Shown here in pieces: positions 38,500 through 50,066 of a stretch of DNA of 64,000 nt. Source of the DNA: Paramecium octaurelia (lineage: Eukaryota; Ciliophora; Oligohymenophorea; Peniculida; Parameciidae); the NCBI GenBank assembly GCA_905182995.1, contig CAJJDP010000131.1, positions 242,307 through 306,306 on the forward strand. The letters are read 5' to 3'. The position numbers were made by a program, and so were the translations under genes. The notes below the pieces were generated by a model, which ran no database searches, was not told the DNA's origin, and was given only the letters and a program-made list of their open reading frames with translations. The number at the start of each line of letters is the position of its first letter. Positions within the stretch are counted from its first letter, which is position 1.

Positions 38500-38680
38500 T
38501 CAGAACCCTACGATAAGTTGTCCTTCAATAAACAAGGCTCGTATGACATCCCCAATACTACGTTGGCCGTATTTTTTGAATAATTTTATCCCTTCAAAAT
38601 TATGTCAGTCTAGAAATTGTTCAAAATATTTAATTAAAATTATACTAGTTAAATACGCGCAGAATAAAAATAATGTTTTA
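38500..38680 (-). pseudogene. Short remnant of a host gene
   Basis: One frame reads LTSIILIKYFEQFLD, a TGA at 38605-38607, then HNFEGIKLFKKYGQRSIGDV and IRALFIEGQLIVGF, stopping at 38500. The second part has strong protein character. The TGA sits where Trp would fit. The rest of the original gene is not visible. A plus-strand frame from 38689 is also open for about 80 codons but looks less protein-like. Confidence 0.35.
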
Positions 38681-39008
38681 ACAATTCCTTGAATTTTTAA
38701 CTATTTCTTAAAGATTTCATATAGAAAAATCAATAATCTGTCATTCATAGGAATTTTTGAAGATATTCATAAGTATTAATTATTAAGATATTTTAGAGTG
38801 TAGGAATCATATGATAGTTAGTTCGAATTAGAGACTTGTGAGGTAGACGTAAAATATAATGGAAATGATGATATTCTGATTATCACATGTAAATAATTAA
38901 ATTTGCTAGTTATATAATATATTTTAAATGCATGATATTTATATTGGTGACAATATAAATAGAAAGTAAATAAATTTATTTGAAATATTATTTTAAATAA
39001 CGGAAGAT

Positions 39009-40529
39009 ATGAGTTCTCTTTTAAGGCATAATTCGGATGCAGGTATTTATAATTATAATTAAATAGCTGCCGTTCCTGCTTTAGCAAGTATACCAAGTCC
39101 ATAAACTACAGATTATGATTGGGTTTTGGTTTCTGGATTCATCGTAATATTGACTTAAGTTGGGTTTGCATTTATTGGAGCAGGATCAGTCAGATATAAG
39201 AATTCATAATCAGTAGTAATCAAAGTCTTCTTGGGATTATTTTTAACTGTATTGATTTGGTGGTTGGTAATTAATAAAGTAAATATCGTTAGTTTGGCTA
39301 TGGCTTTTCTTTCGGAGATGATTTCTAAACTAAATTCTTGGGAGGAACAAAATTGGCAGGAGCAAAATGGGAAGCAACAGCTTATGGAAATGATTATACA
39401 AACTTTGGTAATATTGATAATTAATTTGAAATTAGTATTCAGAGCATCAGGTGCAGCAGTAGGAACAGCAATATTGGCAGGAGCAGCAGCCGAAAGAATG
39501 ACATTTTTGGGTTGGTCAATCTTCGCTGTTTTATATTCTGGTTTTATATATGCAGGATTAACACATTGGACATTGGCAGCAGGATGGTAATTTAAAATTC
39601 AAAATTATTTAGGTTGAGTACTCTTGGATTTAAAGATTTCTCTGGTGCAGGAGTTGTTTTCTTTGCCGCAGGTGTTGCAGGATTGATCTTGACAATCCTT
39701 TTGAAACCCAGATAAGCCAGATTCGATAATGGAGCCACCCTTGATTTCAACAGACATTCTCCATTGTACATTGGATTTGGATCATTGTTGGTCTTAGCTG
39801 GATGGCTATTCTATAATGGAGGAGTAGTCAACCAAGGAGCCAAAACTCAATACACCTAAGGTTTAGTGGCTGTTAACACTTTGATTGCTGGAGCCACCGG
39901 TGGATTCTTCAGTTTTGTCATCAGACACTTCCAATATGGAACCTCAAACTTGGCAGCTTTGTCTAGAGGAGTTATTTGTGGATTGGTAGCAGTCAGTGCA
40001 GCTGCAGATGATATGAAGCCATGGACAGCATTCCTCTATGGTGCTATTGCTGCTTTGATCTACAGCTTTTTGGCTAAAGTTATGCCTGCTGCTCATATCG
40101 ATGACCCAGCTGAGGTTGTATCAGTTTATCTTGTAATGATTAAAGTTCTATTGTGATAGGGTTCAGGATTCGTTGGAATTGTGTTATCAGCATTATTCGA
40201 CTCAAAGGCAGGAGCATTCTATGGATTCGGTGCTAAGTTATTAGGCAAACAATTCTTGGGATTGTTGATCATCTTTGCTTGGGTGGCCTTCTTTACCTTG
40301 ATTATACTCCTAGCTTTCAAAGGCTTCGGTATATTGAGAATTGATGCTGAGACTGAGAACGTTGGTATTGATAAAGCTTTATGTAAATATAAACGAATAG
40401 ACTTTAGGTTTGGGTGAAGCCATCGTGTTCGCTAACCAAGTTGATGAAGTACCTCTTGTTTAATAAACTGAATTAGGAAATCTTAGATCAAGCTAATTAG
40501 GATCAGGATTAAGATCTGGATTCAGATGA
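39009..40529 (+). CDS. Ammonium transporter, Amt/Rh superfamily
   Basis: ATG at 39009, five introns (26, 28, 26, 27 and 25 nt; the first is 39267-39292), TGA at 40527-40529; spliced 1389 nt, 462 aa. Eleven or so helices with Amt landmarks: ILTQVGFAFIGAGSVRYKNS, WWLFGYGFSFGDDF, GAAAERMTFLGW, YAGLTHWTLAAGW, SPLYIGFGSLLVLAGWLFYN and a late GSGFVGIVLSALF. It should move ammonium across the plasma or a vacuolar membrane. All frame joins are consistent. The cytosolic C-terminus is short and Ser/Gly-rich. Confidence 0.93.
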
Positions 40530-40572
40530 ATCAATTAGATAAATTATAAATTAGAACATCTATTTATAAATT

Positions 40573-41801
40573 TCATCCTTCTTTCTTTAACACATTTAAA
40601 AATGACTTTGCAGCATACTCATAATCTTCCAAACAATTGTAAATGGTGGCACTGAATCTAGCCCATGATTTTCCATCAAACTCAAAGACTACTACAAACA
40701 CACTATGTTTCTCATAACACTATCAAATTAATCTTCATTTTTACAATCCTCGAACATTCCATTATGTACGAGTGATCCTTGTGTGGCACCAACACATTTA
40801 CCATAGCAGAATGCATGGCCTTGTCTTGAGCCAACAACTCTGTTTCCCATATTTTGGCAACTAAATTGCTACCCTCCCATGCTAAATTTTCACAATATTC
40901 AATTATTTATTTTAGACCAAATGAGTTGATATAGTTTATTCCATCAATTACTGAAAGGATAATACTCGCATCCCTAGTACCATAATACTCAAATTCCTTT
41001 TCAATGCCAGCTCCGTAAAATACAGATACAGTGTTGTTATGTATTTAATTCAAATATTTCTCCTTCATATATAATAAGTTAACACTACATGGACAAAATG
41101 CCCATTTGTTCAAATTTGTAAAAAAGAAATCAGGGTCTAACTCCTTGAGATCGATTTCACTAATTCCAGCACCATGAGCTCCATCGATAATGCTTATTAC
41201 GTCATACTTCTTGCATAATTCAACAAACTCCTTTGTTGGTAATTTTAATGACGGCTGTGATGAAATATTATCCAAAATCGCTACTGTTATTTTCTTAGAC
41301 TTCATATTTTCTAATCATATTCTCTACTCTTACCCTCAATGTACTACAGGATAATCTCCTTCTTCAACTCTTCAGCTTTTAGTTCTATCATACATGTGTT
41401 CACCTTAAAGTTTGTATTCATATATTTTATCACATTCTTTACCATCGGATAGGCGATATTCAAATAGAGAATGGTATCCTTGTCCGACAAACCCAAATCT
41501 CAAAGATATTAAGATGTATACTTTTAAGTATGCTGTTCATGGACTCTGCAGAGTTATTTGAGAAGAAACACTGATTAGGACTTGCATTCAAAAATTCTGC
41601 TGCAGTTTACCTTACTAGCGGAGATTATTTTGGAATAATGTATCGGGCAAAACAATCAGGGTTTTCAAGAAACTTTCTATAATTATCGATTCTTTATTTT
41701 AAGACGCATTTAGGGATGTAGCCAAAGCTACTGTGGTTAACACAAGTATATCCTGGTTCAATAACAAAATCCTCTTTTAACTCTTTTCCAAAATTTTTCA
41801 T
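40573..41801 (-). CDS. PLP-dependent class V aminotransferase (isopenicillin-N epimerase-like)
   Basis: ATG at 41801, introns of 23, 23 and 25 nt, TGA at 40573-40575; spliced 1158 nt, 385 aa. Fold-type I PLP enzyme features: YTCVNHSSFGYIP near the N-terminus, FFSNNSAESMNSIL, IIDGAHGAGISEIDLKELD (cofactor-binding Asp), and FFTNLNKWAFCPCS, where the Lys should bind PLP. The C-terminal domain ends ARFSATIYNCLEDYEYA. Closest described group is isopenicillin-N epimerase/cysteine-desulfurase-like enzymes. The substrate is unknown. Convergent with the Amt gene, 43 bases apart. Confidence 0.85.
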
Positions 41802-41987
41802 TGTACAAATATCTTATTATTTAAAAAGAAATACTAAACAATTTAACAAACTTAATACAATTTTTAATTAAGTAATTATAAGGAAATTCTTTTTATTCTA
41901 AAAAAGTAATAAATACTAATATAATATTTCCTTATAATATAATTAGTAAATTTATGATAATTGCTTATTCAATCATAAAATGCAAAT

Positions 41988-42996
41988 TCAATTTGTTATT
42001 TATTGAAAGAATGACAAAATATTTTAGAAATATGCTCCCTCATCCTTCATCCAATTTCCATTATGATCGCCATCAGCTATATGATATTCTCGCTTCAACT
42101 AAGAGTTTTCAGATAATTCAATTAGCCTTTTCATGTGATTGTAGGAAACTAATTCGTCCTAACCAGCTAAAACATTTAGATTTTTAATACATGAGATAAA
42201 TAGAATGGGCAATTTGATGTTTTTAATGGTGTCACAACTTCTCCATTGATTCTTTGAAAACAGGAGATGTGAAATTGGTAGATTAGGAACTAAATCATTG
42301 ACAACATCATTAATTGAAGTGAAAGTATTCTCTAAGATAATGGCTCTTATCTTCTCCTTCTTAGAATCCTAGAAATAATTGGCTGCGTAAATGGCAACTG
42401 CTCCTCCAAGACTCCTTCCATGTACAAACACGTTATTTTTGTCTATTTCTAAATTTGTGAAAACGTATCTCACAATAGCTATAGCATCCTTTTGAATTCC
42501 TATTTAATTTGGATTACCTGAACTCTCATCGTATCCTCGATATGCTACAGCAACGATATTACATTTTAAGTTATAGTAATATTTCTCAAAATAGTCCAAA
42601 CGATATCCAAGATCTAACATTTCTACTTTAAAAATACTTCCAGCATTCTCATGAAAAAATATCAAAGTGGGGACCTGAGTTGGTTACTCCTATTATATGA
42701 ACCACCCTTTTAATTCAATACAATCATGCTTTATGGATATCGGTGAAAATTTTAGGTTTCTAATAATTTAGTTACTCATTACCTGGCAGCTGGAGATCGA
42801 TAATTCGGTGGATTTTATTTTGATGTCTATTATCCATCAACAGCTAAAGGGATGAAATTGAAATCATACTTGGTACATATAATATATTCTCTTGGAACAT
42901 CTTGACACCAAAAAGTAAAGCAGCCAAGGGGCCGATTCCACAAGGAGTCTAATTTAAATAGAGCTCAACGAAATTTGCAGATATTTTAAGTTGCAT
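41988..42996 (-). CDS. Alpha/beta hydrolase, ABHD13/BEM46-like
   Basis: ATG at 42996, introns of 26, 23 and 24 nt, TGA at 41988-41990; spliced 936 nt, 311 aa. Motifs in order: NPPNYRSP, LKGWFIQQ, TLIFFHENAGS (oxyanion region), VAYRGYDESSGNP, the nucleophile elbow VHGRSLGGAVA (Ser), the acid GQDELV (Asp) and DGDHNG (His). This order is that of the BEM46/ABHD13 lipase-like hydrolases, usually membrane-anchored near the N-terminus. Here a hydrophobic segment near GPLAALLFGVKMF could be the anchor. The substrate is unknown. Confidence 0.88.
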
Positions 42997-43080
42997 ATTA
43001 AAATAATATATAAATTCTTTTATTTTTGTAAACTCAACTAAATTTTGAAAATTATCCACTCTCTTTTTAAAGTATTGTTT

Positions 43081-43414
43081 TCATCTTTATTCATTGATGG
43101 TTGGTTTGTAAGGCATTGTTAATGTGAGCTAATGCCAATTATTCTTACATATGTAGGGAGAACTGCTTGAGTTAGATTCATTAGTTTATTTCATTTTCTT
43201 ATCTAATTCTACTTCTACTTCTAAACCAAAATACTCTTAATACAAATATTCAAGAGAATTGATTAACTTACTTATTGTTCTTTGGATTGAAATTCATATT
43301 GTTTAATTTGTTTTTTTAAACTCTCAAATTCAACTTCGTAAATTTAAACAGTGTCAAAGATGTTTATAAATAATTGGTTAACAAATTTTGCATTTCATTG
43401 TCCTCTTAATTCAT
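43081..43414 (-). CDS. Small hypothetical protein, model uncertain
   Basis: Protein-like pieces on the minus strand: MNQEDNEMQN at the 5' end, NQLFINIFDTVQIYEVEFES and KKQIKQYEFQSKEQ in the middle, then, after a 32-nt intron, YFGLEVEVELDKKMKQTNES and MPYKPTINEQR to TGA 43081-43083. The middle and end join well. The first piece does not join by any intron I can see. A divergent gene starts 48 bases away. Confidence 0.35.
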
Positions 43415-43462
43415 TTATTTAATTATATTTGCTATTTTATTATTTATACATTTAAAGTTAGG

Positions 43463-45820
43463 ATGATGGATTATAGTTGCGATAACTTTGAAGTAAATGA
43501 AAGTAGAATAACTTTGAATGTAAATTTGAATTGTTATGAAATTGTATAGAAAGATGAAGAGATAAAGAAGTTAACTTTGGAGGAAGACTTACCAGAGATC
43601 AAAAGAGCATAAATAATTTTGATGAAAGGATAGCAACGCCAAAAGTTAGCTGTAATTTATTTTCCATCTTTGGTAGATATATAACAACCTACACAGATTG
43701 CTATCTCTGAGTTTTGATCAATTGTATCAATATATCAGAGGGGATATAATGGAGTAAAGTGAGGAAGTGCAAATAATAGCAGCGAGATCCTTGCAGGCTT
43801 GTAAGGTGAAGCCAAAGGAAATCATCCAATTGGCATTACATTTCATTTAACTATATCAATGGAAATTGGCATAGGCTTGGATGCCTGTGTTTCAAAATTT
43901 GGTGTTACTGATTGATTATAAAGAATTTTAGTCCTATTTAGAGAAAATCATAATCCAATTTAGCGAACCCAAATAGCCTGAAATTGGAAGATGGGTTGGA
44001 GCAAAAATGATAGTGTGCATTTCGCCAGTCTTGAAGGATGAAATGAAAGGACCGATATTGGATCGAGCTCGTTTGTTATGTTCAGATCCAGATCATGAAA
44101 TCAGGGAACTAGTGGCAGATGAATTGCTTACTTGTTTGATATGCAACTTGTCGGGGGAATTAGTGGAACAATACTTCATTGACAAAATAAATGAATTGTT
44201 GTATGACACTCAAATAAATGTGAAGAAGAGCATGATAAGGACGTTCTTGCGATTTCAACACAAACTCCCGAGAAACAGTTACAATGTAATTATCAGAGTA
44301 GATTAGCGTAGATCAAAGAGACCACCATTTTCATTGATTGTTTATCCACCAACAATGTAGAGTTGTTGAGTGTGGCTTTGCAATACTGTGGGGAAACATT
44401 TGTGCAGATCCAAGATTTGATTAATGATGAGTTTAAGAGCAAGTTCACAGTGTTGTATTAGAAATTCGGTCAACATCAGAATGAGGAGATTCGGAGATGG
44501 TATTTGTATAATTTACCTGGAATCCTCTTGCATTTGAGTGAAGGCCCTTATGCAAGTTAAATTTTAGTGCCATTTGCAGATATTTTAATATAGGATAAGA
44601 GTCATTAGAACAAATTGCTAGCTTGCAAAATATTGCATGAGATTTCGAAATAGTTTGATGTAATTGAAGTACATAAATCTTAAAGTACAGTTATGTGTTA
44701 CAAAAGATGTGGCATTTGTTTGAGTGTGTGATCTAGAGTGAAGATCTTGATTGCATATTAGCCATCAATCTACCTGAAATGTATAGGTTGTTGTAGGGCA
44801 ACGAACAGAATCAGGATAAGCTAGTAATTATATCAATTTACTATTCCACTAGAAAACTTAGTTTAAAGACATCAATTAATAATTGCAAAAAGTCTATCAA
44901 AAATGCTTAAGCAATTATTAATGTAATTAACTATTTTTAGAGCAGCTTCTCAAATTCCTACACCTAATTAACAAAAAGCATTTTGAACAATACATCCTGC
45001 CCGTCATCTACAAAGAACAACAAAACATTCACTCAGACCTCCTGTCAATGAAATGTTTAGCCAAATTCTACAGTGTCTGTCAAGACTACGAAATCCAAAT
45101 GAAGATCAAAGACACCATGAATCTGATGTTCTTCCGAGGCAACAACAACAAGAGAGTCCGTTACATATTTTGGGTGTCCAATCTTGTACAATACATCAGT
45201 AAAAAGCGGTTCCAAGAACTCAATGTAATTATATGTCTTTCATTTTCCCTATAGCTCAACCAAATCATCTCCTATAGCTCTGACAAGGCTGCGAGTGTGT
45301 AAATACAATTAATTAAATCTTTGCCTCAATTCTACTAATATTTGGAACCCATTGAATACAATCTTATTAAAAATGTGAAGGGAGTAACCTAGCAATCTCT
45401 GGCCAAAGAGGCATTCCTTGAAATTCAGTAAAGATAATAGCAAAATCAAAACTTTTAGGAAGAGTAGAGTTTGCTCATTCAATAAGAAGAAGCTGTATTT
45501 ACTCAATTCACTTAACAACAGAAATAAGAGAAGTAAAATGATCTCATCTAAACCAATGAATATGCAAATAAATATCTCAAAAAACCCATTCCTAAATTGG
45601 TTTAATAACAATCCAAAAAGACTCCAAATGCATCTACTTCTGTGAGGTATTTCAATTTTTTAAATATTTTTTTAAATTTAGATTAGCGAATCAATCATTT
45701 GGTGAACTTACTCCTTAATAATAATAATAACAACAATTTAAAAGAGTTCGTAGATATACTGATGCTGCCAAATCAACTTCCAAACCTTCATCTAGACCGA
45801 GTGGATTTACATAGAAATGA
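43463..45820 (+). CDS. HEAT-repeat protein, PP4R1/PP2A scaffold-like
   Basis: ATG at 43463, six introns (25, 26, 26, 29, 30 and 35 nt), TGA at 45818-45820; spliced 2187 nt, 728 aa. It is built of helical pairs like HEAT repeats: LLSLSFDQLYQYIRGDIM, VQIIAARSLQACKVKPK, GRWVGAKMIVCISPVLKDEM, EIRELVADELLTCLICNL, IRRWYLYNLPGILLHLSEG. The pattern matches regulatory subunits of PP4 and the PP2A A subunit, which hold the phosphatase and its targets. The C-terminus is Gln-rich and basic with a Ser-rich end. A seventh, 18-nt intron near 44920 is possible but not required. Confidence 0.75.
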
Positions 45821-45873
45821 GATTTACGATTATTAATTTAAAACATCGGCATATATTAATAAATAAATTAATT

Positions 45874-46584
45874 ATGAGTCGATAAGTTTATGTTGGGCGT
45901 TTGAGTTCGAGAATCCGAAGAGAGCACCTTCAATAAGAGTTTGAGAAGTTCGGTAAAATCAAGGACATTGATTTACGAAACACTCACGCTTTTATTGAGT
46001 ATGAAAATGGAGATGATGCCAGAGCAGCCATTTCAAAAATGGACAACAAACGATTGAATGAAGGCAGTGATCGTATCACAGTCAAATCAAGAGGTAGAAA
46101 AAAGAGATGGATGAAATTGAAAAGATGATCGACCGTAAGGTGCAAGAGGACCCACATCCAGAGACGTATGTTTCAACTGCGGCCGCAAAGGACATTGGGC
46201 AAACGAATGCAAAGAAGGTATGCACTTATCCCATTTCACCAGGGGACTTGCGAGACACCTGTTATCGTTGCTATAAAAAGGGTCACGTGCGCAAGGATTG
46301 TACCAAATCAAGAACGCCTTCGGAGAGAAGAAAGTACAAAATACCTCAATTCTATTCTGTAGTCGTCGAGACAAAGACAGGAAGCGAAGAAGATCCTCGT
46401 CCTCCTCGTCCAAGTCTTCTGAATCCTCCAGATCCAGGAGAAGATATAGATAATAGTAGAAGCAACAGAAGAAACCGAACAGAAGATCACCTTCCTCCAG
46501 TGAGAGCAGATCCAAACCCTCAATATCGTCACAAAGCTCCAGGTATTTAAAACTTATTAGTATAATTTAAGCAAACAACCATGA
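45874..46584 (+). CDS. SR splicing factor: RRM, two zinc knuckles, RS tail
   Basis: ATG at 45874, introns 46094-46124 (31 nt), 46218-46242 (25 nt), 46334-46362 (29 nt) and 46543-46571 (29 nt), TGA at 46582-46584; spliced 597 nt, 198 aa. RRM at residues 4-72: RNP2-like VYVGRL and RNP1-like THAFIEY. Two CCHC zinc knuckles: CFNCGRKGHWANEC and CYRCYKKGHVRKDC. Then an Arg/Ser-rich tail (DRKRRRSSSSSSKSSESSRS). This layout equals the RS2Z group of plants and resembles SRSF7 (one knuckle). It should bind exonic RNA and recruit spliceosome parts, and be phosphorylated by SR kinases. Confidence 0.88.
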
Positions 46585-46651
46585 TTTAATGAGTGTATTG
46601 TTATATTCATAAATCAAAATATATAATTATTATATCATATTATAATAATTT

Positions 46652-47287
46652 ATGAATTAATAATTGAATCACAGAATCGGCAAAGAACACAAGGTCGACA
46701 TTGCGGAACAAAGGATACGCAATTTATTTAACATAGACATTCTCCAGAATGTTCAAGTCAGGAGAACCTAGTTCATTCATTCAATCCATCCCAACCCTAA
46801 ATCCCTCATCCAAGAAGGCTACATCGTTCACTCTATACCACTCAGAAACTGTGATCGAATGAAGATATACAACTATCCGAGGGAGAAACAAGACCGCAGT
46901 CCATTGCCAACGGGCACTGATCAAATCCCTCAAATTACATAGGAGAAGATCTAAAGAATTATGACAACAGTAAAAAAGGATAGATCGATGAATATCTCGA
47001 TTGACAATCAATCCAATACAGTGGCCAAAATGCCAGCCTTCTACACCAAGCATTAATGTATCATTTTATTAAGCTGAGCCAATAGTAAAACCTAAAAATC
47101 TATGGTATCTACTGAAAGTTTTGCAATTAGAATTCGATCACTCGGCAGAGTCAAAGACAATATTCAAGACTCTTCCTATTTCCAATAGAGATCTGCAACA
47201 CCCTACAAGAATTAAAGGCTAAGCCAATATAAGCAGTTTTTGCAGAAACAAGTCAATAACTTTTTGCCAGACTCTTACTTTAATTGA
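46652..47287 (+). CDS. Hypothetical basic protein
   Basis: ATG at 46652, one 21-nt intron (GTATCA...CTGAG) near 47059-47079, TGA at 47285-47287; spliced 615 nt, 204 aa. Segments: GKEHKVDIAEQRIRNLFNID, VQVRRTQFIHSIHPNPK, IYNYPREKQDRSPLP, MVSTESFAIRIRSLGRVKD, QYKQFLQKQVNNFLPDSY. Basic and Gln-rich with no membrane segment. The upstream frame stays open from the SR gene, but a 29-nt intron gives that gene its own stop. No family recognised. Confidence 0.55.
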
Positions 47288-47334
47288 ACTATTCTATGTA
47301 TATATATATATTTATAATAAATAAATTTTATTGG

Positions 47335-48466
47335 ATGTCAACAGTGATAATAAATGAAGACTATGATTCCGATATAGAGATCTTTGAACAACGCAATTAG
47401 CAAAGTATCAAGTTCATACAACTTAGTTTAACAATTAAAAGAATAGTAGTTGCAGTTCAAAGAACAATTACTATAGCATATTCAGAATAAAGATTACGAT
47501 TATAACTTAATCTCTCCAATTCCATACCCTATGGACAAGAAGATTAAAGATAAGACTTACAATGCAGCCAATCTGTTATAATTGAATAAAAGTCATGATT
47601 TAGTGAGTGAACGATCATAAATTTCATCGAATTATCAATTTCCATCCAAAACTAGCAAGACAAATTTAAAAGGGAATTACCTCTTCAAACAGAATTACTT
47701 ACCAAAAACTCCAAAAAAAACAGTCACCAATGTGACCACAGCAAAATCCTATTGCAATAAGATTCAAAGCAACTTGAATAATAAGAAATCCCCTTCCAAT
47801 ATTTCAACCTGCGAACAAAAGTCAGCGAGAACTCCAGAACAAATAAAACACTATGTGGGTGTCCTATCGCCCTCTCCCTATAACTCGTGGCTGAAGAAGG
47901 ATTTTGAGAACAAATCAAAATAGTACAATTTGTCATCTTTTACTAATAAACCTGCAGACAAGCCTCGACAAGTGATGAAAACAGAAGTAAATTCTAAAAT
48001 CAACAAACCGTAAGAAAAGAAAAACGTAGTTCCTACAGAGAAACCTAAGAAGGGATTTGAACAATGGTATGATTCATAGAAGAAATGGTAAGACTGAATG
48101 CTACTGTATTTTAGGTTGAGACAGACTGAGGAGAAGATCTTCAAATAGAAACTGTAGATGGAGTAGGAATTAGGGGAGTAGGAACAATTTAGTCATTCAC
48201 CTGAAATTCATGAAGGCTCGAGGTATATTGTGCAGAAGAAATATAACAATGCAAGTTTACTAGAAAGGTAGAAATACTACCAAGAAGAATTGCAATATAA
48301 ATAGTTCTAAAAGAAACTGAGAGAGGAGGAGGACAAGAAGATCAATTAAATTAGAATAAGTCCCTTCTCAAGAAAGATTTTAAGGAGCACATCTCCTAAA
48401 TCTAATTGTTCTTTCACCATTTGCAATTCGTCCAATCAAAATTATTCAACCATAATTAAAAAGTGA
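47335..48466 (+). CDS. Gln/Lys-rich protein with predicted coiled coils
   Basis: ATG at 47335, introns of 22 and 27 nt (the second at 48088-48114), TGA at 48464-48466; spliced 1083 nt, 360 aa. An N-terminal coiled coil (QQLKEQQLQFKEQLLQHIQ), a disordered Ser/Lys/Pro middle with CEQKSARTPEQIKHYVG, and a C-terminal helical part (WLRQTEEKIFKQKLQ, ERQKYYQEELQYKQFQKKL). No enzyme signature. Function unknown, possibly cytoskeletal. Confidence 0.65.
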
Positions 48467-48561
48467 TATTTTTGTACCCCTCCTTTTTGTGTGCTTTATT
48501 TTATAATATTCTCACAAATTCAATTTTTTAATAATATTTAATTATAATTTCATTTCAAATT

Positions 48562-50016
48562 ATGAGTTCGCTTTTTGTCAAATGTATGACATGCAATTTA
48601 AAACCTGCCACTATCAAGTGTTCAGATTGTCAACCTGGATAAATCTGTCGTATATGCTATGCATGCGATACACAAGTCCACAACAAAAGAGGTCCAATGG
48701 AAAGTCAACACAAAAAAGAAATCATACCGTATCAAGGTATCCAATAATACACCATAAAATAGAGATGTATCTAAAGGGTTAATCAAGTATTCGAGATCAA
48801 TAAACATAAGTAAAATTCAATACAAAATTTTAATTTGTAGAGCAAACCTGAATTAAAACAGAAATAATCACAGCTACAATACTAATAACCATAAATTTCA
48901 AACTCAACTCAATAATTTACAACTTCTCAAAAAGCAGGAAGAACTGATGTGGAAACCAAGAATTTACAATAAAATAAACCATTTTCTGCTTAAAACAAAG
49001 ATGTGTCTAAATTGGAATAATAAAATAAATTTGAAATAGTCTAATAGCAAACTAAAATAAAAAATAATTATGTTGGAAAATAAGAAAATTAAGAAATCAT
49101 TCCTGTAATTAATATCTTGAGTCTATAGGATTCATCTAAGGAGTTGGTCGAATAAATTAAAAAGGAAAAGGGGGTTAATCAAAAATTGAAGAGCGATTTG
49201 CAGTAAACCAAAGATTAGCTGTAAAACATAAATAAAGAAGTAGAGAAAAGAATGTATTTACTTTGAATTATAATCGATTATTAGACAATAAAATCAAAAA
49301 GATTTGGAAAAAAAGATCAGTGATCTAAAGAAAGAGTACGCTGAAGATAAGAGGAAAACTGAATAATTGTCAGAGGATGTATAGTTTCAACTTATTTTCA
49401 CAAGGTTAAAAAATTAAAAGAACAGTTAAAAAGTACAGATTAATAGGCAACTAAGAAATTAGATTAGCAAAAGAAATAGTATGAACAACAACTGAAGCAA
49501 TTAGAATAGGTAGCATAAGAAAAGTAGGATTAAATTGAAGAAATAGCATAAGAATTCTAAAATTATAACTTTGAAGACATTCAAGCCAAAATGGAAGAAA
49601 TGGGCAATGATATTAATTAGAGAGATCAATTAATACAGGACATGTAGCATTAATTGCAGGAGAAATACTAAGGAGACAAATAAAATGATGGATAGATAGC
49701 AGAAAACGAAGAATTAAAGGTGTAACTGGAATAAAAAAGTCAAGAAATAGAGAAACTTGAAGAATTAATAGACAATTTTAAATAGTTATATTAACACATG
49801 TTAGATGAAAAACAAGTTTTGGTGGATGAAAACGAAAAGTTAGTGAGTGAGAATAATCAATTCAGAGAATTATTTAGTGTAAATCTCATTATTATTTAGT
49901 AAAACTTGCATCTCTTTGGAATTGATCCAAACGATTTGGAGGGCGGGGATGAAGATGAGACTGGAGCAGAGGCTGAGGCAGAGGATTATCGTTAACATGA
50001 AGAAGATGAGGGTTGA
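48562..50016 (+). CDS. B-box zinc finger and long coiled-coil protein
   Basis: ATG at 48562, introns of 31 and 26 nt, TGA at 50014-50016; spliced 1398 nt, 465 aa. The first 50 residues hold Cys/His pairs typical of B-box-like fingers: CMTCNLKPATIKCSDC, CRICYACDTQVHN and a late H in SQHKKEI. About 300 residues of Gln/Lys/Glu coiled coil follow (EQIKKEKGVNQKLKSDLQQ). The end is strongly acidic (LEGGDEDETGAEAEAEDY). There is no RING, so it is not a TRIM ligase in the strict sense. A scaffold role is likely. Confidence 0.72.
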
Positions 50017-50066
50017 GGGGAGTAATTTTTATAGTGAAATCTTTATTGTTATTATTTTTAATTATT

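Noticed and set aside
38462-38692. Plus-strand frame of 76 codons
   Set aside because: Composition is not protein-like and it opposes a clearer minus-strand remnant.
38689-38935. Plus-strand frame of about 80 codons
   Set aside because: It has no start codon or recognisable motif, and with only one stop codon a frame of this size is expected by chance in AT-rich DNA.
43081-43083. Merging the small 43 kb gene with the hydrolase gene
   Set aside because: The frame does continue past the TGA toward the hydrolase ATG, but a TGA separates them and the hydrolase model is complete on its own.
44900-44960. An extra 18-nt intron in the HEAT gene
   Set aside because: It would be in frame, but the sequence reads well without it and 18 nt is below the sizes seen elsewhere in the window.
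46087-46515. Long minus-strand frame of about 140 codons
   Set aside because: It is antisense to the RS tail and zinc knuckles of the SR gene. Repetitive Arg/Ser codons leave the opposite strand open.
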